Shown here in pieces: positions 51,937 through 61,118 of a DNA stretch of 64,000 nt. The stretch covers positions 310,001-374,000 of the forward strand of contig NZ_JAENZZ010000002.1 of assembly GCF_016612865.1 (NCBI RefSeq). Direction: 5' to 3'. The notes under the pieces were generated by a model that ran no database searches, was not told where the DNA came from, and saw nothing but the letters and a program-made list of their open reading frames with translations. This DNA comes from Blastococcus sp. TML/M2B (GTDB lineage: Bacteria > Actinomycetota > Actinomycetes > Mycobacteriales > Geodermatophilaceae). The position numbers and the translations under genes are program-made. How positions within the stretch are numbered: the stretch's first letter is position 1; every line of letters begins with the position of its first letter.

Positions 51937-53586
51937 GTGCATGCCGAGAACCTGTTGCTGCTGGTCCTCGGCGCGGTCGCCGTCATCGTCGCGGTCCACT
52001 GGGTGGCCGCGCGCACCGGGCTCCCCGAGGCGGCGCTGCTCACCCTGTGCGGGATCGGCTACGCGGTGCTGCCCGGGCCGAACATCGTGCTCGACCCCGA
52101 CCTCGTGCTGCTGCTGGTGCTGCCGCCGCTGCTCTACAGCGCCGCGCTGGACGCCTCGCTCACCGCGATCCGGCGCAACCTGCGCACGGTCGTCAGCCTC
52201 TCGGTGCTGCTCGTGCTGGCCACGGCGCTGCTGATCGGCGTCGGGTTCGCCCTGTTCGTCGCCGGCGCCACGCTCGCGGCGGGCATCGCGCTGGGCGCCG
52301 CGGTCGCCCCGCCCGACCCGGTGGCCGCGCTGGCCGTCGGGCGCAAGGTCGGCCTGCCGCCCCGCCTGGTGACCCTCATCCAGGGCGAGGGTCTGCTCAA
52401 CGACGCGACCGCGCTGACCATCCTGGGCGTCGCGATCGCCGCCGCCCAGGGCGACGGCTTCTCCGCGCCGGGCGCCGTCGGGCAGTTCCTCGTCGCGGCG
52501 GTCGGCGGTGTCGCGATGGGCCTGGCGGTCGCCGTCGCCATCCGGCCGCTGCGCCGGCTGCGCACCGATCCGCTGTCGTCGAACGCGATCTCGCTGGCCA
52601 CCCCGTTCGTCGCCTACCTGCTCGGCGAGGCGGTAGACGTCTCCGGCGTGCTGGCGGTCGTCATCGCCGGGCTGGTCATCGGGCACAACAACCCGAGCTG
52701 GGCCTCGGGCGCCAGCCGGCTGCAGACCAACGCGGTCTGGCGGCTGGTCGACTTCCTGCTCGAGGGCATCGTCTTCCTGCTCATCGGCCAGCAGCTGCCC
52801 AGCATCATCGACGGGCTGGGCGCCTACGAGGCCTCCACCATCTGGACCGCCTCGCTGATCACCGTCGGGGTGGTGCTGCTGCTGCGCCCGCTGTGGCTGT
52901 GGCTCACCGAGCACATGCCCCAGTCGCTGCACATGCGGCTCAGCGAGGACGTCGACGACGACCCCGGTGCGCACGCGCACGGCCGGCTCACCGGGCGGGA
53001 GATCGTCGCGCTGAGCTGGGCCGGCACCCGCGGCGTCATCAGCCTGGCCGCGATCTTCTCGCTGCCCCGGTTCACCGAGTCCGGCGCGCCGTTCCCCGAC
53101 CGAGACCTGCTGCTGTTCTGCGCGCTGCTGGCGGTCCTCGTGACCCTGGTGGGCCAGGGGCTCACCTTCGCGCCGATGGTGCGGCTGCTGGGGATCCGGG
53201 CCGACCAGGCCGACGAGGCGCGGCTGCGCAACGAGGCGCGCGCAGCGTCGGTGGAGGCGGGCCTGGCCCGGCTCACCGAGCTGGAGGTGGCCCGCCACGA
53301 CCACGTCGACGACGAGGCGATCGCCGCCATCCGCGTGCAGCTGTCCACCCGTCTGGCGCGCTACCGGCAGCGGCTGGACCTGCTGCAGACGGCCGAGGCC
53401 GGCGCGATCCCGATGTCGCCGCAGTACGAGGCGGCGCTGCGGGTGCGCCGCTCGGTGCTCGACGCGCAGCGCGCCGCGCTGCTGGACTGGCGGGACACCG
53501 GCCGGCTGCCCGACGAGAGCCTGCGCATCCTCGAGCGCGAGCTGGACCACGAGGAGCGGCTGCTCCCGGCCCGCCCGGAGCGCTGA
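51937..53586 (+). CDS. Na+/H+ antiporter (CPA1 family)
   Basis: A 549-residue cation/proton antiporter with about 12 membrane helices and a cytoplasmic C-terminal region of about 130 residues. Family motifs include GAAVAPPDPVAALAVGRKVG, IQGEGLLNDATALTILGVAI (with the conserved Asp) and VALSWAGTRGVISLAAIFSL. The start is GTG 51937; the overlapping ATG at 51940 is in another frame. The long hydrophilic tail is helical (LARLTELEVARHDHVDDEAI). Confidence 0.93.
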   Translation: MHAENLLLLVLGAVAVIVAVHWVAARTGLPEAALLTLCGIGYAVLPGPNIVLDPDLVLLLVLPPLLYSAALDASLTAIRRNLRTVVSLSVLLVLATALLIGVGFALFVAGATLAAGIALGAAVAPPDPVAALAVGRKVGLPPRLVTLIQGEGLLNDATALTILGVAIAAAQGDGFSAPGAVGQFLVAAVGGVAMGLAVAVAIRPLRRLRTDPLSSNAISLATPFVAYLLGEAVDVSGVLAVVIAGLVIGHNNPSWASGASRLQTNAVWRLVDFLLEGIVFLLIGQQLPSIIDGLGAYEASTIWTASLITVGVVLLLRPLWLWLTEHMPQSLHMRLSEDVDDDPGAHAHGRLTGREIVALSWAGTRGVISLAAIFSLPRFTESGAPFPDRDLLLFCALLAVLVTLVGQGLTFAPMVRLLGIRADQADEARLRNEARAASVEAGLARLTELEVARHDHVDDEAIAAIRVQLSTRLARYRQRLDLLQTAEAGAIPMSPQYEAALRVRRSVLDAQRAALLDWRDTGRLPDESLRILERELDHEERLLPARPER

Positions 53587-53595
53587 GTCCGGTCC

Positions 53596-54084
53596 TCAGC
53601 CCGCGGCGACGTGGGTGCCGAAGGTCCGCGCGTGGTAGGTCAGCGGCGCGCCGGTCCCGGGATCGGCGCGCCGCACCTGCCCCAGCACGATGACGTGGTC
53701 GCCGCCGGGCACCAGGCTGGTCACGGTGCACCCCAGCCAGCCGCCGGCGCTGCGCAGCCGCGGAGCGCCGGCGTCGAGCTCCCACGGCACGCCGGCGAAC
53801 TTGTCCTCGCCCTTGCGCGCGAACGCGTGCGCCAGGGCCGACTCCCCGACCGCCAGCACCGACAGGCCCAAGGGGCTGCCGACGGCGAGCCGCCGCAGCA
53901 GGTCCGAGCGCTCGTCGAGCGCCACCATGACCATGGGCGGGGCCAGCGAGAGCGAGGCGAAGGCGCTCACGGTCGTGCCGTGCGGCACTCCCCCGGTCAG
54001 CGTGGAGACGACGGCGACCGGGGTGGCCACGCCGGCCATGACCGCGCGGAAGTCGTCGGCCAGGGCGACCGCAGGGGCGCTCAC
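53596..54084 (-). CDS. Flavin reductase domain protein
   Basis: A 162-residue FMN/FAD reductase of the split-barrel type that supplies reduced flavin to a two-component monooxygenase. DDFRAVMAGVATPVAVVSTL, GGVPHGTTVSAFASLSLAPP and MVMVALDERSDLLRRLAVG are the usual N-terminal signature. The GTG start (54082-54084) overlaps the stop of the FAD/NAD(P)-binding gene. The NtaA-type monooxygenase at the window end may be its partner. Confidence 0.92.
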   Translation of the reverse strand: MSAPAVALADDFRAVMAGVATPVAVVSTLTGGVPHGTTVSAFASLSLAPPMVMVALDERSDLLRRLAVGSPLGLSVLAVGESALAHAFARKGEDKFAGVPWELDAGAPRLRSAGGWLGCTVTSLVPGGDHVIVLGQVRRADPGTGAPLTYHARTFGTHVAAG

Positions 54085-56016
54085 GCCGCACCCGCGACCG
54101 GGAGGGCGGCGGCCGGCTCGGTGACCGCGGACCACAGGGTGCGGGCGAGCGCGTCGTTCTGCCGGAAGAAGGGCGCGTTGGTGCGCGGCCGGGCGAAGGC
54201 GGCGACCTGCGCCCCCGCCGTCCAGAAGCCGACGGCGAACAGCCGAGGCCGCACCCCGCCGGTCGCCGTCCGGACGCGCAGCGACGGGTCGACGTCCAGC
54301 CGGCCGGTGCGCCGGTGCCCCGCCGGCGCGGCCGGGTCGGCCAGCACGCGCTCGGCGGCCGCACCGCGGGCCAGCAGGGCGGTGACCAGCGCGTCGGGGG
54401 TGGCGCTCACGTCGGGTTCGGGGATGCGGGCCTCCACCAGGGCGCGGGCCTCGACCGCACCGGGCGCGCTGGGCGAGACGGCCCGGAAGACGCCGGCCCG
54501 CTCGTCGAGCCACCACCTCGACGTCGGCGCCGAGGAACCGGAGCACGCCGGCCTCGGACAGCGCCAGCAGCTCCTCGAGCCGGGGACCCGGCGGGCCGCT
54601 GGCCAGGTAGCTGAACAGGTTCATCCACCACCCGGAGAGGTCCTCGCACTCCGAGCGGGGGGTGAGCCGGCGCCCGGTGACCAGCGCGGCGAGGGTGCCG
54701 TGGCACTGCAGCAGCGCGAGGAAGACCGCCGAGTCGGCGCTGTGCCGGGGGTCGGCGGCGCGGTCCAGGCTCTGCCGCACGTGCCCGCGGACCCACTCCT
54801 GGAGCTCGTGGGAGTCGTCGAAGCGCACCCCCGCCAGCGGCCGGTCCAGCGCGGCGAGGTCGAACCGGTCGGCCGGATCGGGCACCGCCTCGGCGGCCAG
54901 CCGGGCCAGCTCCGCAGGGCCGGCCGCGACGTACCGTTCGGCGAACTCCGCCCAGGGCAGCGCGGTGCGTTCGGGGAAGGCGCGGAACAGCTCGGTGTAG
55001 TGCGCCCAGCCCAGCTCGCGGGTGATCAGCGGGGCGAGGTCGGCCCGCAGGTCCAGCTGCCGCGCCGGCCCGAAGGCGGCGTCCACGGCGGCCGGGGTGA
55101 AGAAGCGCAGCGGCACCGGCGGGCCGGCCCACGGGTAGCCGAGCTTCGGCCGGTAGGGCACCCCGCGGCGCGAGCCGACGTGCAGCACCGGCTCGCGACC
55201 GCTGGGCAGGTAGCGCAGCCGCCCCTCGCCGGTGCGCTCGAAGGCGCCCCCGCGGCCGCTGGTGAGCAGCACCACGAGGTCGACGAACGCCAGCCCCGCG
55301 CCGCGCACGAGCACGTCCTCCCCCGGCGCCAGCACCGACAGGTCGACGTCGGCGGTGTAGGCGGTGGGCAGGTAGGTGAGGCCGGCGGCCGCCGCCCGCG
55401 CGGCGGTGCGCCGCTCGGCGGGGGTCGGTGCGGCGTCCAGGTGGCCCTGCGCGAGCAGGACGGCGTCCACGTCGAGCACGACCCCGTCGGCGAGGTGCAC
55501 CGTCGCGCCGTCGGGGCGGTCGTCGACGTCCACCGCGCGGGTGCGGTGCACCAGGACGTCGGCCCACGGCGCGGCGTCGGCGACCACCCGGTCCAGCGCC
55601 CAGGCGAGGTAGGCGCTGACCAGCGGCCGGGACGGGAAGGACGCCGGCCCCAGCCGCCGCGCCTCGCGACCGACGGCGGAGTCGGCGGGCAGCCCTCGGC
55701 CGACGTCCTGCACCCACTGCCAGAGGGTGCTGCCGTCGGTCACCGGTCCCTCGACGACGACGGACCGGTCGGGCAGCACGGTGACGTCGCCGACCAGCGA
55801 GTTCGCCCACAGCAGGTCGGGCTGCGCGGCGCGCCAGACCCGGCCACCACCGGCGGGGTGCGGATCGACGAGGTGCACGGTCAGCCGGGCGCCGCCGGAG
55901 AGGGCGGGGGCGTTGGCGACCAGGCGCTCGAGCACGCCGATCGCCGTCGGGCCGGCGCCGACGACGCACAAGGACGGGCCGGGCAGGAAGCGGGAGTGCG
56001 GGGCGGGTGCGGACAT
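54081..56016 (-). pseudogene. FAD/NAD(P)-binding protein, single-base frameshift
   Basis: A large FAD/NAD(P)-binding protein (NAD_binding_9-like) of about 644 residues if repaired. From ATG 56014-56016 the FAD motif is PSLCVVGAGPTAIGVLERLV. AGGGRVWRAAQPDLLWANSL and VLLAQGHLDAAPTPAERRTA follow. The frame holds to RFLGADVEVV, then an extra base at about 54510 shifts it. The C-terminal DERAGVFRAVSPSAPGAVEA... RPRLFAVGFWTAGAQVAAFA is in the next frame and ends at 54081 with TGA overlapping the flavin reductase start. An indel error is the likely cause. A cysteine-type leader peptide lies upstream on this strand. Confidence 0.83.
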
Positions 56017-56062
56017 GCGGGGTCGTCTCCAGTACCGGTGCGGACGCGCGAGGACGGGGTGG

Positions 56063-56140
56063 TCAGCGCGTCGGACAGAGGGCACTGCAGGTGCGCAGGA
56101 GGTCGACGTGCCGGCGGGAGCGCAGCGGGGTCGCGACCAC
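56063..56140 (-). CDS. Cysteine-type leader peptide (minus strand)
   Basis: A 25-codon ORF from GTG 56138-56140 to TGA 56063-56065, with GGGAGGAGG upstream. It contains RRHVDLLRTCSALC, matching the actinobacterial R(R)HVDLLR.xxAlC leader peptides that precede sulfur-metabolism genes. It ends 46 bases before the FAD/NAD(P)-binding protein gene. Ribosome stalling at Cys codons is the presumed mechanism. Confidence 0.75.
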   Translation of the reverse strand: MVATPLRSRRHVDLLRTCSALCPTR

Positions 56141-56204
56141 GGGCCGGCCTCCTCCCTGGCGCACGGACGTCTGCTCCCGGGCGGGGCGACTGGACTATGT
56201 CTAC

Positions 56205-56221
56205 CAAACCGATCGGGTTTG
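56205..56221. promoter_or_regulatory. Operator-like palindrome between divergent promoters
   Basis: CAAACC-GATCG-GGTTTG, six-base arms around a five-base centre, overlapping the TTGACG -35 of the rightward promoter. A leftward transcript for the FAD/NAD(P) gene probably also starts close by. It is a candidate site for a sulfur regulator. Confidence 0.5.
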
Positions 56222-56248
56222 ACGGTCATCCGTTCCGTGCCCTACAGT
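56219..56248 (+). promoter_or_regulatory. Promoter for the SAM-IV/ABC transporter transcript
   Basis: TTGACG (56219-56224), an 18-base spacer and TACAGT (56243-56248) form a good sigma-70-type promoter. Transcription would begin at about 56255, right at the riboswitch. Confidence 0.65.
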
Positions 56249-56257
56249 CCCGGCTCA

Positions 56258-56375
56258 GGTCCTGAGCGCCAGCACCAAGCCCCGGCTCGCTGGCCGGCAA
56301 CCCTCCGCTGTGACGGGGTGCCCCGGGTGACGACCAGGCGGGCACGTCCGTGCCCGCAAGCCAGCCGGCCCCTGC
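56258..56375 (+). ncRNA. SAM-IV riboswitch
   Basis: The sequence follows the actinobacterial SAM-IV consensus almost base for base: GGTCCTGAGCGCCAGCACC, AAGCCCCGGCTCGCTGGC, CGGCAACCCTCC, GGGGTGCCCCGGGTGACGAC, then a further GGGCACG/CGTGCCC hairpin-type element and CCAGCCGGCCCC. It senses S-adenosylmethionine and normally represses downstream sulfur or methionine genes. Here it precedes a second leader peptide and the acetyltransferase/ABC transporter operon. Confidence 0.93.
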
Positions 56376-56402
56376 ACGGGGTCGAGAGCGAGGAGCCACG
56401 AC

Positions 56403-56504
56403 GTGGGACAGGTGAGCGCGCGCACCCGGCGCATCCCGTCGCTCGACCTCGTCGGCCGCCCTGCGGTCGACCTGCTGCGCACCAGCAGCGCGCTCTGTCG
56501 CTGA
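56403..56504 (+). CDS. Cysteine-type leader peptide (plus strand)
   Basis: A 33-residue ORF from GTG 56403 (AGGAG at 56391-56395) to TGA 56502-56504. It ends VDLLRTSSALCR, matching the conserved actinobacterial leader-peptide tail with the key Cys. It sits directly after the SAM-IV riboswitch, giving two layers of control. The segment 56505-56630 that follows is GC-rich and may hold an attenuator; no clean hairpin was resolved by eye. Confidence 0.8.
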   Translation: MGQVSARTRRIPSLDLVGRPAVDLLRTSSALCR

Positions 56505-56668
56505 CCCGTTCCTGACCGGTCCACCGGTCCCCGCGGCCCGGCCGCTCCCCCTCCCCTGCGCTGCTCCACCGCGCCGTCGTCCCGGCGGCACCGGTGGCCT
56601 GCCCGCGCGTCCCCGCCCAGGAGTTCCCGCATGCCCAGCTCCCCTCCCCCGCGTCCCCGGACCGCCCG

Positions 56669-57204
56669 GTGACCGCCGCTCCGCGGCTCGAGGCAGTTCG
56701 CGTCCACCCGGACGACGCGCTGGCCCGCCCGCTGTTCGCCGAGCTCGCCGTCGAGTACGACACCCGCTACCGCGGGCTGTTCGGCGACACCAGCGCCGAG
56801 TTCGCCCGCCACCCCGCCGAGGAGTTCCTGCCGCCGCACGGCGAGCTGGTGCTGCTCCTCGAGGACGGCGTCCCCGTCGCCGGCGGTGCGTTCCGCCGCC
56901 ACCGCGACCCCGGGACGGCGGAGGTCAAGCGGATGTGGACGGCGTCGGCCCACCGCCGGCGCGGCCTGGCCCGCCGGATCCTCGCCGAGCTCGAGCAGCG
57001 GGCCGCCGCGGGCGCGGCTACACCCGCCTATACCTCACCACCGGCCCGCTGCAGCCCGAGGCGAGGGCGCTCTACCTCGCCGCCGGCTGGACCCCGCTGT
57101 TCGACCCGGCCGCCCCGCGCCCGACCGAGCTCGAGGCGATGCGCGGGCTGCCGCCGGCCGACCTCCTCTACGCCTTCGAGACCTCCCTGGGAGGGACCCC
57201 GTGA
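56669..57204 (+). pseudogene. GNAT-family N-acetyltransferase, single-base frameshift
   Basis: An acetyl-CoA-dependent N-acetyltransferase of about 178 residues. From GTG 56669: [60 protein letters not shown] (acetyl-CoA pyrophosphate loop). At 57008-57017 one base seems lost and [20 protein letters not shown] plus [11 protein letters not shown] continue in the next frame to TGA 57202-57204, which overlaps the permease GTG. A 13-codon ORF from ATG 56631 with AGGAG upstream ends across the GTG start; it may be a coupled mini-ORF or the true N-terminus. The enzyme could acetylate the amino group of an imported S-substituted cysteine (inference). Confidence 0.8.
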
Positions 57205-58178
57205 CCACACTCGACGAGCGCCCGCCCGCGGCGACCGCCGTCCCGCCGCCGACCGGCACGCCCTACGACGAGCTGCGCGTCGTCCCCGCCCGCCACCCCG
57301 GCCGCTGGGTCGCCACCGCCGGCGTCGCCGTCCTGCTCGCCATGGCGGTCAACAGCCTGGTGACCAACCCGCGGTGGGAGTGGGACGTCGTCGGCGCCTA
57401 CCTCACCGAGGAGTCGATCGTCCGCGGCGTCTGGACCACCGTCCAGCTCACCCTGATCACCGCGGTGCTGGGCTTCGCGCTCGGCACGGTGCTGGCGCTC
57501 ATGCGGCTGAGCAGGTCGCCGCTGCTGCAGGCGGTGAGCTGGGGCTACACGTGGGTGTTCCGCTCCGTGCCGCTGATCCTGCAGTTGCTGCTCTGGTACA
57601 ACCTCGCCTACCTGTACCAGCGGCTGGAGTTCGGCATCCCGTTCGGGCCGGCGTTCGCCGGGGTCGAGACGCTCTCGCTGATCGACAAGTTCGGCGCCGC
57701 GGTGCTGGGCCTCGGCCTGCACCAGGCCGCCTACTCGGCGGAGATCGTCCGGGCCGGGATCCTCTCGGTCGACCAGGGCCAGCTCGAGGCCGCCGCGTCG
57801 CTGGGCATCCCGCGGCGGCGGCAGAGCACCCGCATCGTGCTGCCCCAGGCGATGCGCTCGATCGTGCCGACGGCGGTGAACGAGATCATCGGCCTGTTCA
57901 AGGGCACCTCGATCGTCTACGTGCTGGCGCTGGGCGAGCTCTTCTACACCGTCAGCGTCATCTACGGCCGGACCCAGCGGGTGCTGCCGATGCTCCTGGT
58001 CGCGGCGGTCTGGTACGTCGTGCTGACCACGGTCATCACGGTGGTCCAGTACTACGTCGAGCGGTACTACGCCCGCGGCGCCGTGCGCACGCTGCCACCG
58101 ACACCCCTGCAACGGCTGCGCGGCAACCTCACCGCCGGCCTGGCCCGCGTGCGCACCGCCCGCGAGGTGGCCCGGTGA
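57201..58178 (+). CDS. Polar amino-acid ABC transporter permease
   Basis: A 325-residue HisM/GlnP-type permease with about six membrane helices. The N-terminal ~40 residues are cytoplasmic. [20 protein letters not shown] and [20 protein letters not shown] are usual for the family. The cytoplasmic EAA loop that contacts the ATPase is [20 protein letters not shown]. The GTG start overlaps the GNAT stop and its stop overlaps the ATPase start, so all three are coupled. Confidence 0.93.
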   Translation: MTTLDERPPAATAVPPPTGTPYDELRVVPARHPGRWVATAGVAVLLAMAVNSLVTNPRWEWDVVGAYLTEESIVRGVWTTVQLTLITAVLGFALGTVLALMRLSRSPLLQAVSWGYTWVFRSVPLILQLLLWYNLAYLYQRLEFGIPFGPAFAGVETLSLIDKFGAAVLGLGLHQAAYSAEIVRAGILSVDQGQLEAAASLGIPRRRQSTRIVLPQAMRSIVPTAVNEIIGLFKGTSIVYVLALGELFYTVSVIYGRTQRVLPMLLVAAVWYVVLTTVITVVQYYVERYYARGAVRTLPPTPLQRLRGNLTAGLARVRTAREVAR

Positions 58179-58972
58179 CCGCCGTGGCGGACCCCCGTCC
58201 GGGGCGGGTGGAGGTGCACGGCGTGCACAAGTCCTTCGGTGCCCTCGAGGTGCTGCACGGCGTCGACCTCGTCGTGGAGCCCGGCAGCGTCACCGTCGTC
58301 CTCGGCCCGTCGGGCTCGGGCAAGTCGACGCTGCTGCGCAGCATCAACCACCTGGAGAAGGTCGACCGCGGCTTCGTCGCGCTCGACGGCGAGCTGGTCG
58401 GGTACCGGCGCAAGGCGCACCGCGGCGGCACCGACCGGCTGCACGAGCTGCCCGAGCGGGACCTGCTCCGGCAGCGCACCCGGTTCGGCTTCGTCTTCCA
58501 GTCGTTCAACCTCTTCCCGCACCTGACCGCGCTGGAGAACGTCGTCGAGGCACCGGTGTCGGCCCAGGGCCGGCCCCGGGCCGAGGTGGAGGGCGAGGCG
58601 CGCGAGCTGCTGGACCGCGTCGGGTTGGCCGACAAGGCCGACGCCTACCCCCGGCAGCTCTCCGGCGGGCAGCAGCAACGCGTCGCGATCGCCCGCGCCC
58701 TGGCCATGCGGCCCGCGGTGCTGCTCTTCGACGAGCCGACGTCCGCGCTCGACCCGGAGCTGGTCGGCGAGGTGCTCGGCGTCATCGAGGACCTCGCCCG
58801 CACCGGCACCACGATGATCGTCGTCACCCACGAGATCGGCTTCGCCCGCAAGGCCGCCGACCGGGTCGTCTTCATGGACGCCGGCCGGATCGTCGAGCAG
58901 GGCCCGCCCGAGCAGGTGCTCGACGACCCGCAGCACGAACGGACCCGCGCCTTCCTCGCCCGCGTCCTCTGA
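58175..58972 (+). CDS. Polar amino-acid ABC transporter ATP-binding protein
   Basis: A 265-residue ABC ATPase of the GlnQ/HisP class. Walker A is [20 protein letters not shown], the Q loop is [20 protein letters not shown], the signature is [20 protein letters not shown], and Walker B is [20 protein letters not shown], with H loop [15 protein letters not shown]. An insert ([20 protein letters not shown]) before the Q loop is a known variation of transporters of this type. The start is GTG 58175. Confidence 0.95.
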   Translation: MTAVADPRPGRVEVHGVHKSFGALEVLHGVDLVVEPGSVTVVLGPSGSGKSTLLRSINHLEKVDRGFVALDGELVGYRRKAHRGGTDRLHELPERDLLRQRTRFGFVFQSFNLFPHLTALENVVEAPVSAQGRPRAEVEGEARELLDRVGLADKADAYPRQLSGGQQQRVAIARALAMRPAVLLFDEPTSALDPELVGEVLGVIEDLARTGTTMIVVTHEIGFARKAADRVVFMDAGRIVEQGPPEQVLDDPQHERTRAFLARVL

Positions 58973-59062
58973 CCAGCCCCTCCCGTCCCACCCCACGGAC
59001 GGCGCACCCCGCGCCGCCCGCCGACGGCACGCGCCCGCGTGCCCCGCCCGAGGAGAGACCCC

Positions 59063-60037
59063 GTGACCGCCCGTACCCGACGAGCCCGCCTCGTCCCCCT
59101 CCTGGCCGCCGTGACCGCCCTGGCCCTCGGGGCGTGCACCAGCGCGGACGACATCGAGGAGCAGGCCGCCACCGGCGAGGACCGCACCGCGCTGACCGTG
59201 GACACCAGCCCCGACCAGGAGCCGGTCCGCAGCACCCCCAGCGACGAGGCCATCGCCCTGCTCCCCCCGGGGCTCCTGGACGACGGCACGCTCACCGTCG
59301 CCGTGGGGGCGTTCACCCCGCCGCTGAGCTTCCTGGCCGACGACAACACGACGGTGATCGGCAACGAGCCGGGCATCGCGCAGCTGGTCGCCGACGGGCT
59401 GGGCCTGGACCTGGAACTGGTGACCACCGACTGGTCGAACTGGCCGCTGGCCACGCAGTCCGGCGCGGTGGACGTGACGATCGCCAACGTCACGGTCACC
59501 GAGGAGCGCAAGGACCTCTTCGACTTCTCCTCCTACCGCGTGGACACCCTCGGCTTCCTCGCCCGGGCCGGCTCCGGGCTGTCGGTCGACGCGGCCGAGG
59601 ACGTCGCGGGACGCACCGTCGCGGTGGGCTCGGGCACCAACCAGGAGAAGATCCTGCTGGCCTGGGACGCGGAGAACCGCGCGGCCGGTCTCGACCCGGT
59701 GGACGTCCAGTACTACGAGAACGACGGCGACTCGATCCTCGCGCTCCAGTCCGGCCGGCTCGACCTGTACTTCGGCCCCAACCCCACCGGCGCGTACAAA
59801 GCCGGGGTGGCCCCGCAGGACTTCGAGGTCGTCGGCACGGTGAGCGGCGGGTGGCCGGAGACCGCGCAGATCGCCGTCGCCACCGCGAAGGGCAACGGCC
59901 TGGCCGCCGCGATCACCGCCGCGCTGGACCACGCCATCGCCAACGGCAGCTACGCCGAGCTGCTCGAGCGCTGGGGCCTGACCAGCGAGGCGATCGATTC
60001 CTCCGAGACCAACCCGCCCGGGTTGCCCCGGCCGTGA
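59063..60037 (+). CDS. Solute-binding lipoprotein 1 of ABC transporter
   Basis: A 324-residue extracytoplasmic substrate-binding lipoprotein. The lipobox is LALGACTSADD. The mature protein is a type II binding fold: LTVAVGAFTPPLSFLADDNT, then TDWSNWPLATQSGAVDVTIA, GRTVAVGSGTNQEKILLAWD and LALQSGRLDLYFGPNPTGAY. The start is GTG 59063 with AGGAGAGA upstream. It is a paralogue of the next gene, which suggests two related ligands for one permease. Confidence 0.92.
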   Translation: MTARTRRARLVPLLAAVTALALGACTSADDIEEQAATGEDRTALTVDTSPDQEPVRSTPSDEAIALLPPGLLDDGTLTVAVGAFTPPLSFLADDNTTVIGNEPGIAQLVADGLGLDLELVTTDWSNWPLATQSGAVDVTIANVTVTEERKDLFDFSSYRVDTLGFLARAGSGLSVDAAEDVAGRTVAVGSGTNQEKILLAWDAENRAAGLDPVDVQYYENDGDSILALQSGRLDLYFGPNPTGAYKAGVAPQDFEVVGTVSGGWPETAQIAVATAKGNGLAAAITAALDHAIANGSYAELLERWGLTSEAIDSSETNPPGLPRP

Positions 60038-60089
60038 CCGCCGACCCGTTCCCGCCCGCACGCGTCCCCGGACCCCCAGGAGCCCCCGC

Positions 60090-61118
60090 ATGACCCGCCC
60101 CTTGCTGTCGCGCCGACCCCTGCTGCCCCGCCGCCGGCGACCGATCCCGGCGGCCGCCGCGGTCGGCCTCCGCACCGGCCTGGTGCTCGGCACCGTCGTC
60201 CTCCTCGGCGCCTGCACCAGCTCCGCCGACATCGAGGCCGAGCAGCGCGCCGAGACCGCCGGCACCGCCACCGAGGCGTTCGCCGTCGACACCAGCCCCG
60301 AGCAGGCCGACCGCGTCCCGACCGACGAGGACCCGGCGGCCGCGCGCCTCGTGCCGGCGTCCGTCGCCGCGGACGGGAAGCTCACCGTCGGCGTGGCCGG
60401 CGCCGGGGAGCCCCCGCTGGCCTTCCTCGCCGACGACAACGCCACCGTCGTCGGCAGCGAGGTCGACATCGCCGCGCTCGTCGCCGACTCCCTCGGCCTC
60501 GAGCTCGAAGTGGTCAACGTCGCCTGGGAGCAGTGGCCGCTGGGGCTGCAGAGCGGCGACCTCGAGGCGGTGTTCAGCAACGTCGGCGTCAACGCCGCAC
60601 GGCTGGAGCTGTTCGACTTCGCCACCTACCGCGAGGGCGTCATGGCGTTCACCACCGCGCCGGACAGCGGGCTGTCGATCGACGGCGCCGAGGACATCTC
60701 CGGGCTCACCGTCGCCGTCGCGTCCGGCACCAACCAGGAGCGCATCCTGCTGGACTGGAACGCGCAGAACGAGGCGGCGGGGCGCGCCCCGGCCGGCCTC
60801 GAGTACTTCGCCAACACCGGCGACGTCCTGCTGGCGATCCAGTCCGGCCGGATCGACACCTACCTGGGCCCCAACCCGAACGCGGTCTACCAGGAGTCGG
60901 TCGGTCAGGTGGAGATCGTCGGCACCGTGAACGCGGGCTGGCCCAACACCACCTACGTCGCGGCCACCACGCTGAAGGGCACCGGGCTGGTCGACGCCGT
61001 CCGGGCGGCGCTGCAGCACGCCTTCGACGACGGCAGCTACGCCCGGACCCTGGAGCGCTGGGGGCTGACCGACGAGGCCGTCGAGGCGCCCGAGATCAAC
61101 CCCGCGGTGGCCTCGTGA
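60090..61118 (+). CDS. Solute-binding lipoprotein 2 of ABC transporter
   Basis: A 342-residue paralogue of solute-binding lipoprotein 1, with lipobox VLLGACTSSADIE. Matching stretches are LTVGVAGAGEPPLAFLADDN, WEQWPLGLQSGDLEAVFSNV, VAVASGTNQERILLDWNAQN and LAIQSGRIDTYLGPNPNAVY. It arose by tandem duplication. The stop overlaps the GTG of the flavoenzyme gene (GTGA). Confidence 0.92.
   Translation: MTRPLLSRRPLLPRRRRPIPAAAAVGLRTGLVLGTVVLLGACTSSADIEAEQRAETAGTATEAFAVDTSPEQADRVPTDEDPAAARLVPASVAADGKLTVGVAGAGEPPLAFLADDNATVVGSEVDIAALVADSLGLELEVVNVAWEQWPLGLQSGDLEAVFSNVGVNAARLELFDFATYREGVMAFTTAPDSGLSIDGAEDISGLTVAVASGTNQERILLDWNAQNEAAGRAPAGLEYFANTGDVLLAIQSGRIDTYLGPNPNAVYQESVGQVEIVGTVNAGWPNTTYVAATTLKGTGLVDAVRAALQHAFDDGSYARTLERWGLTDEAVEAPEINPAVAS

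Noticed and set aside
51061-53550. Long minus-strand frame covering the antiporter gene
   Set aside because: Only its C-terminal part (51061-51780) is a real sigma factor with its own ribosome binding site; the rest is antisense to the Na+/H+ antiporter.
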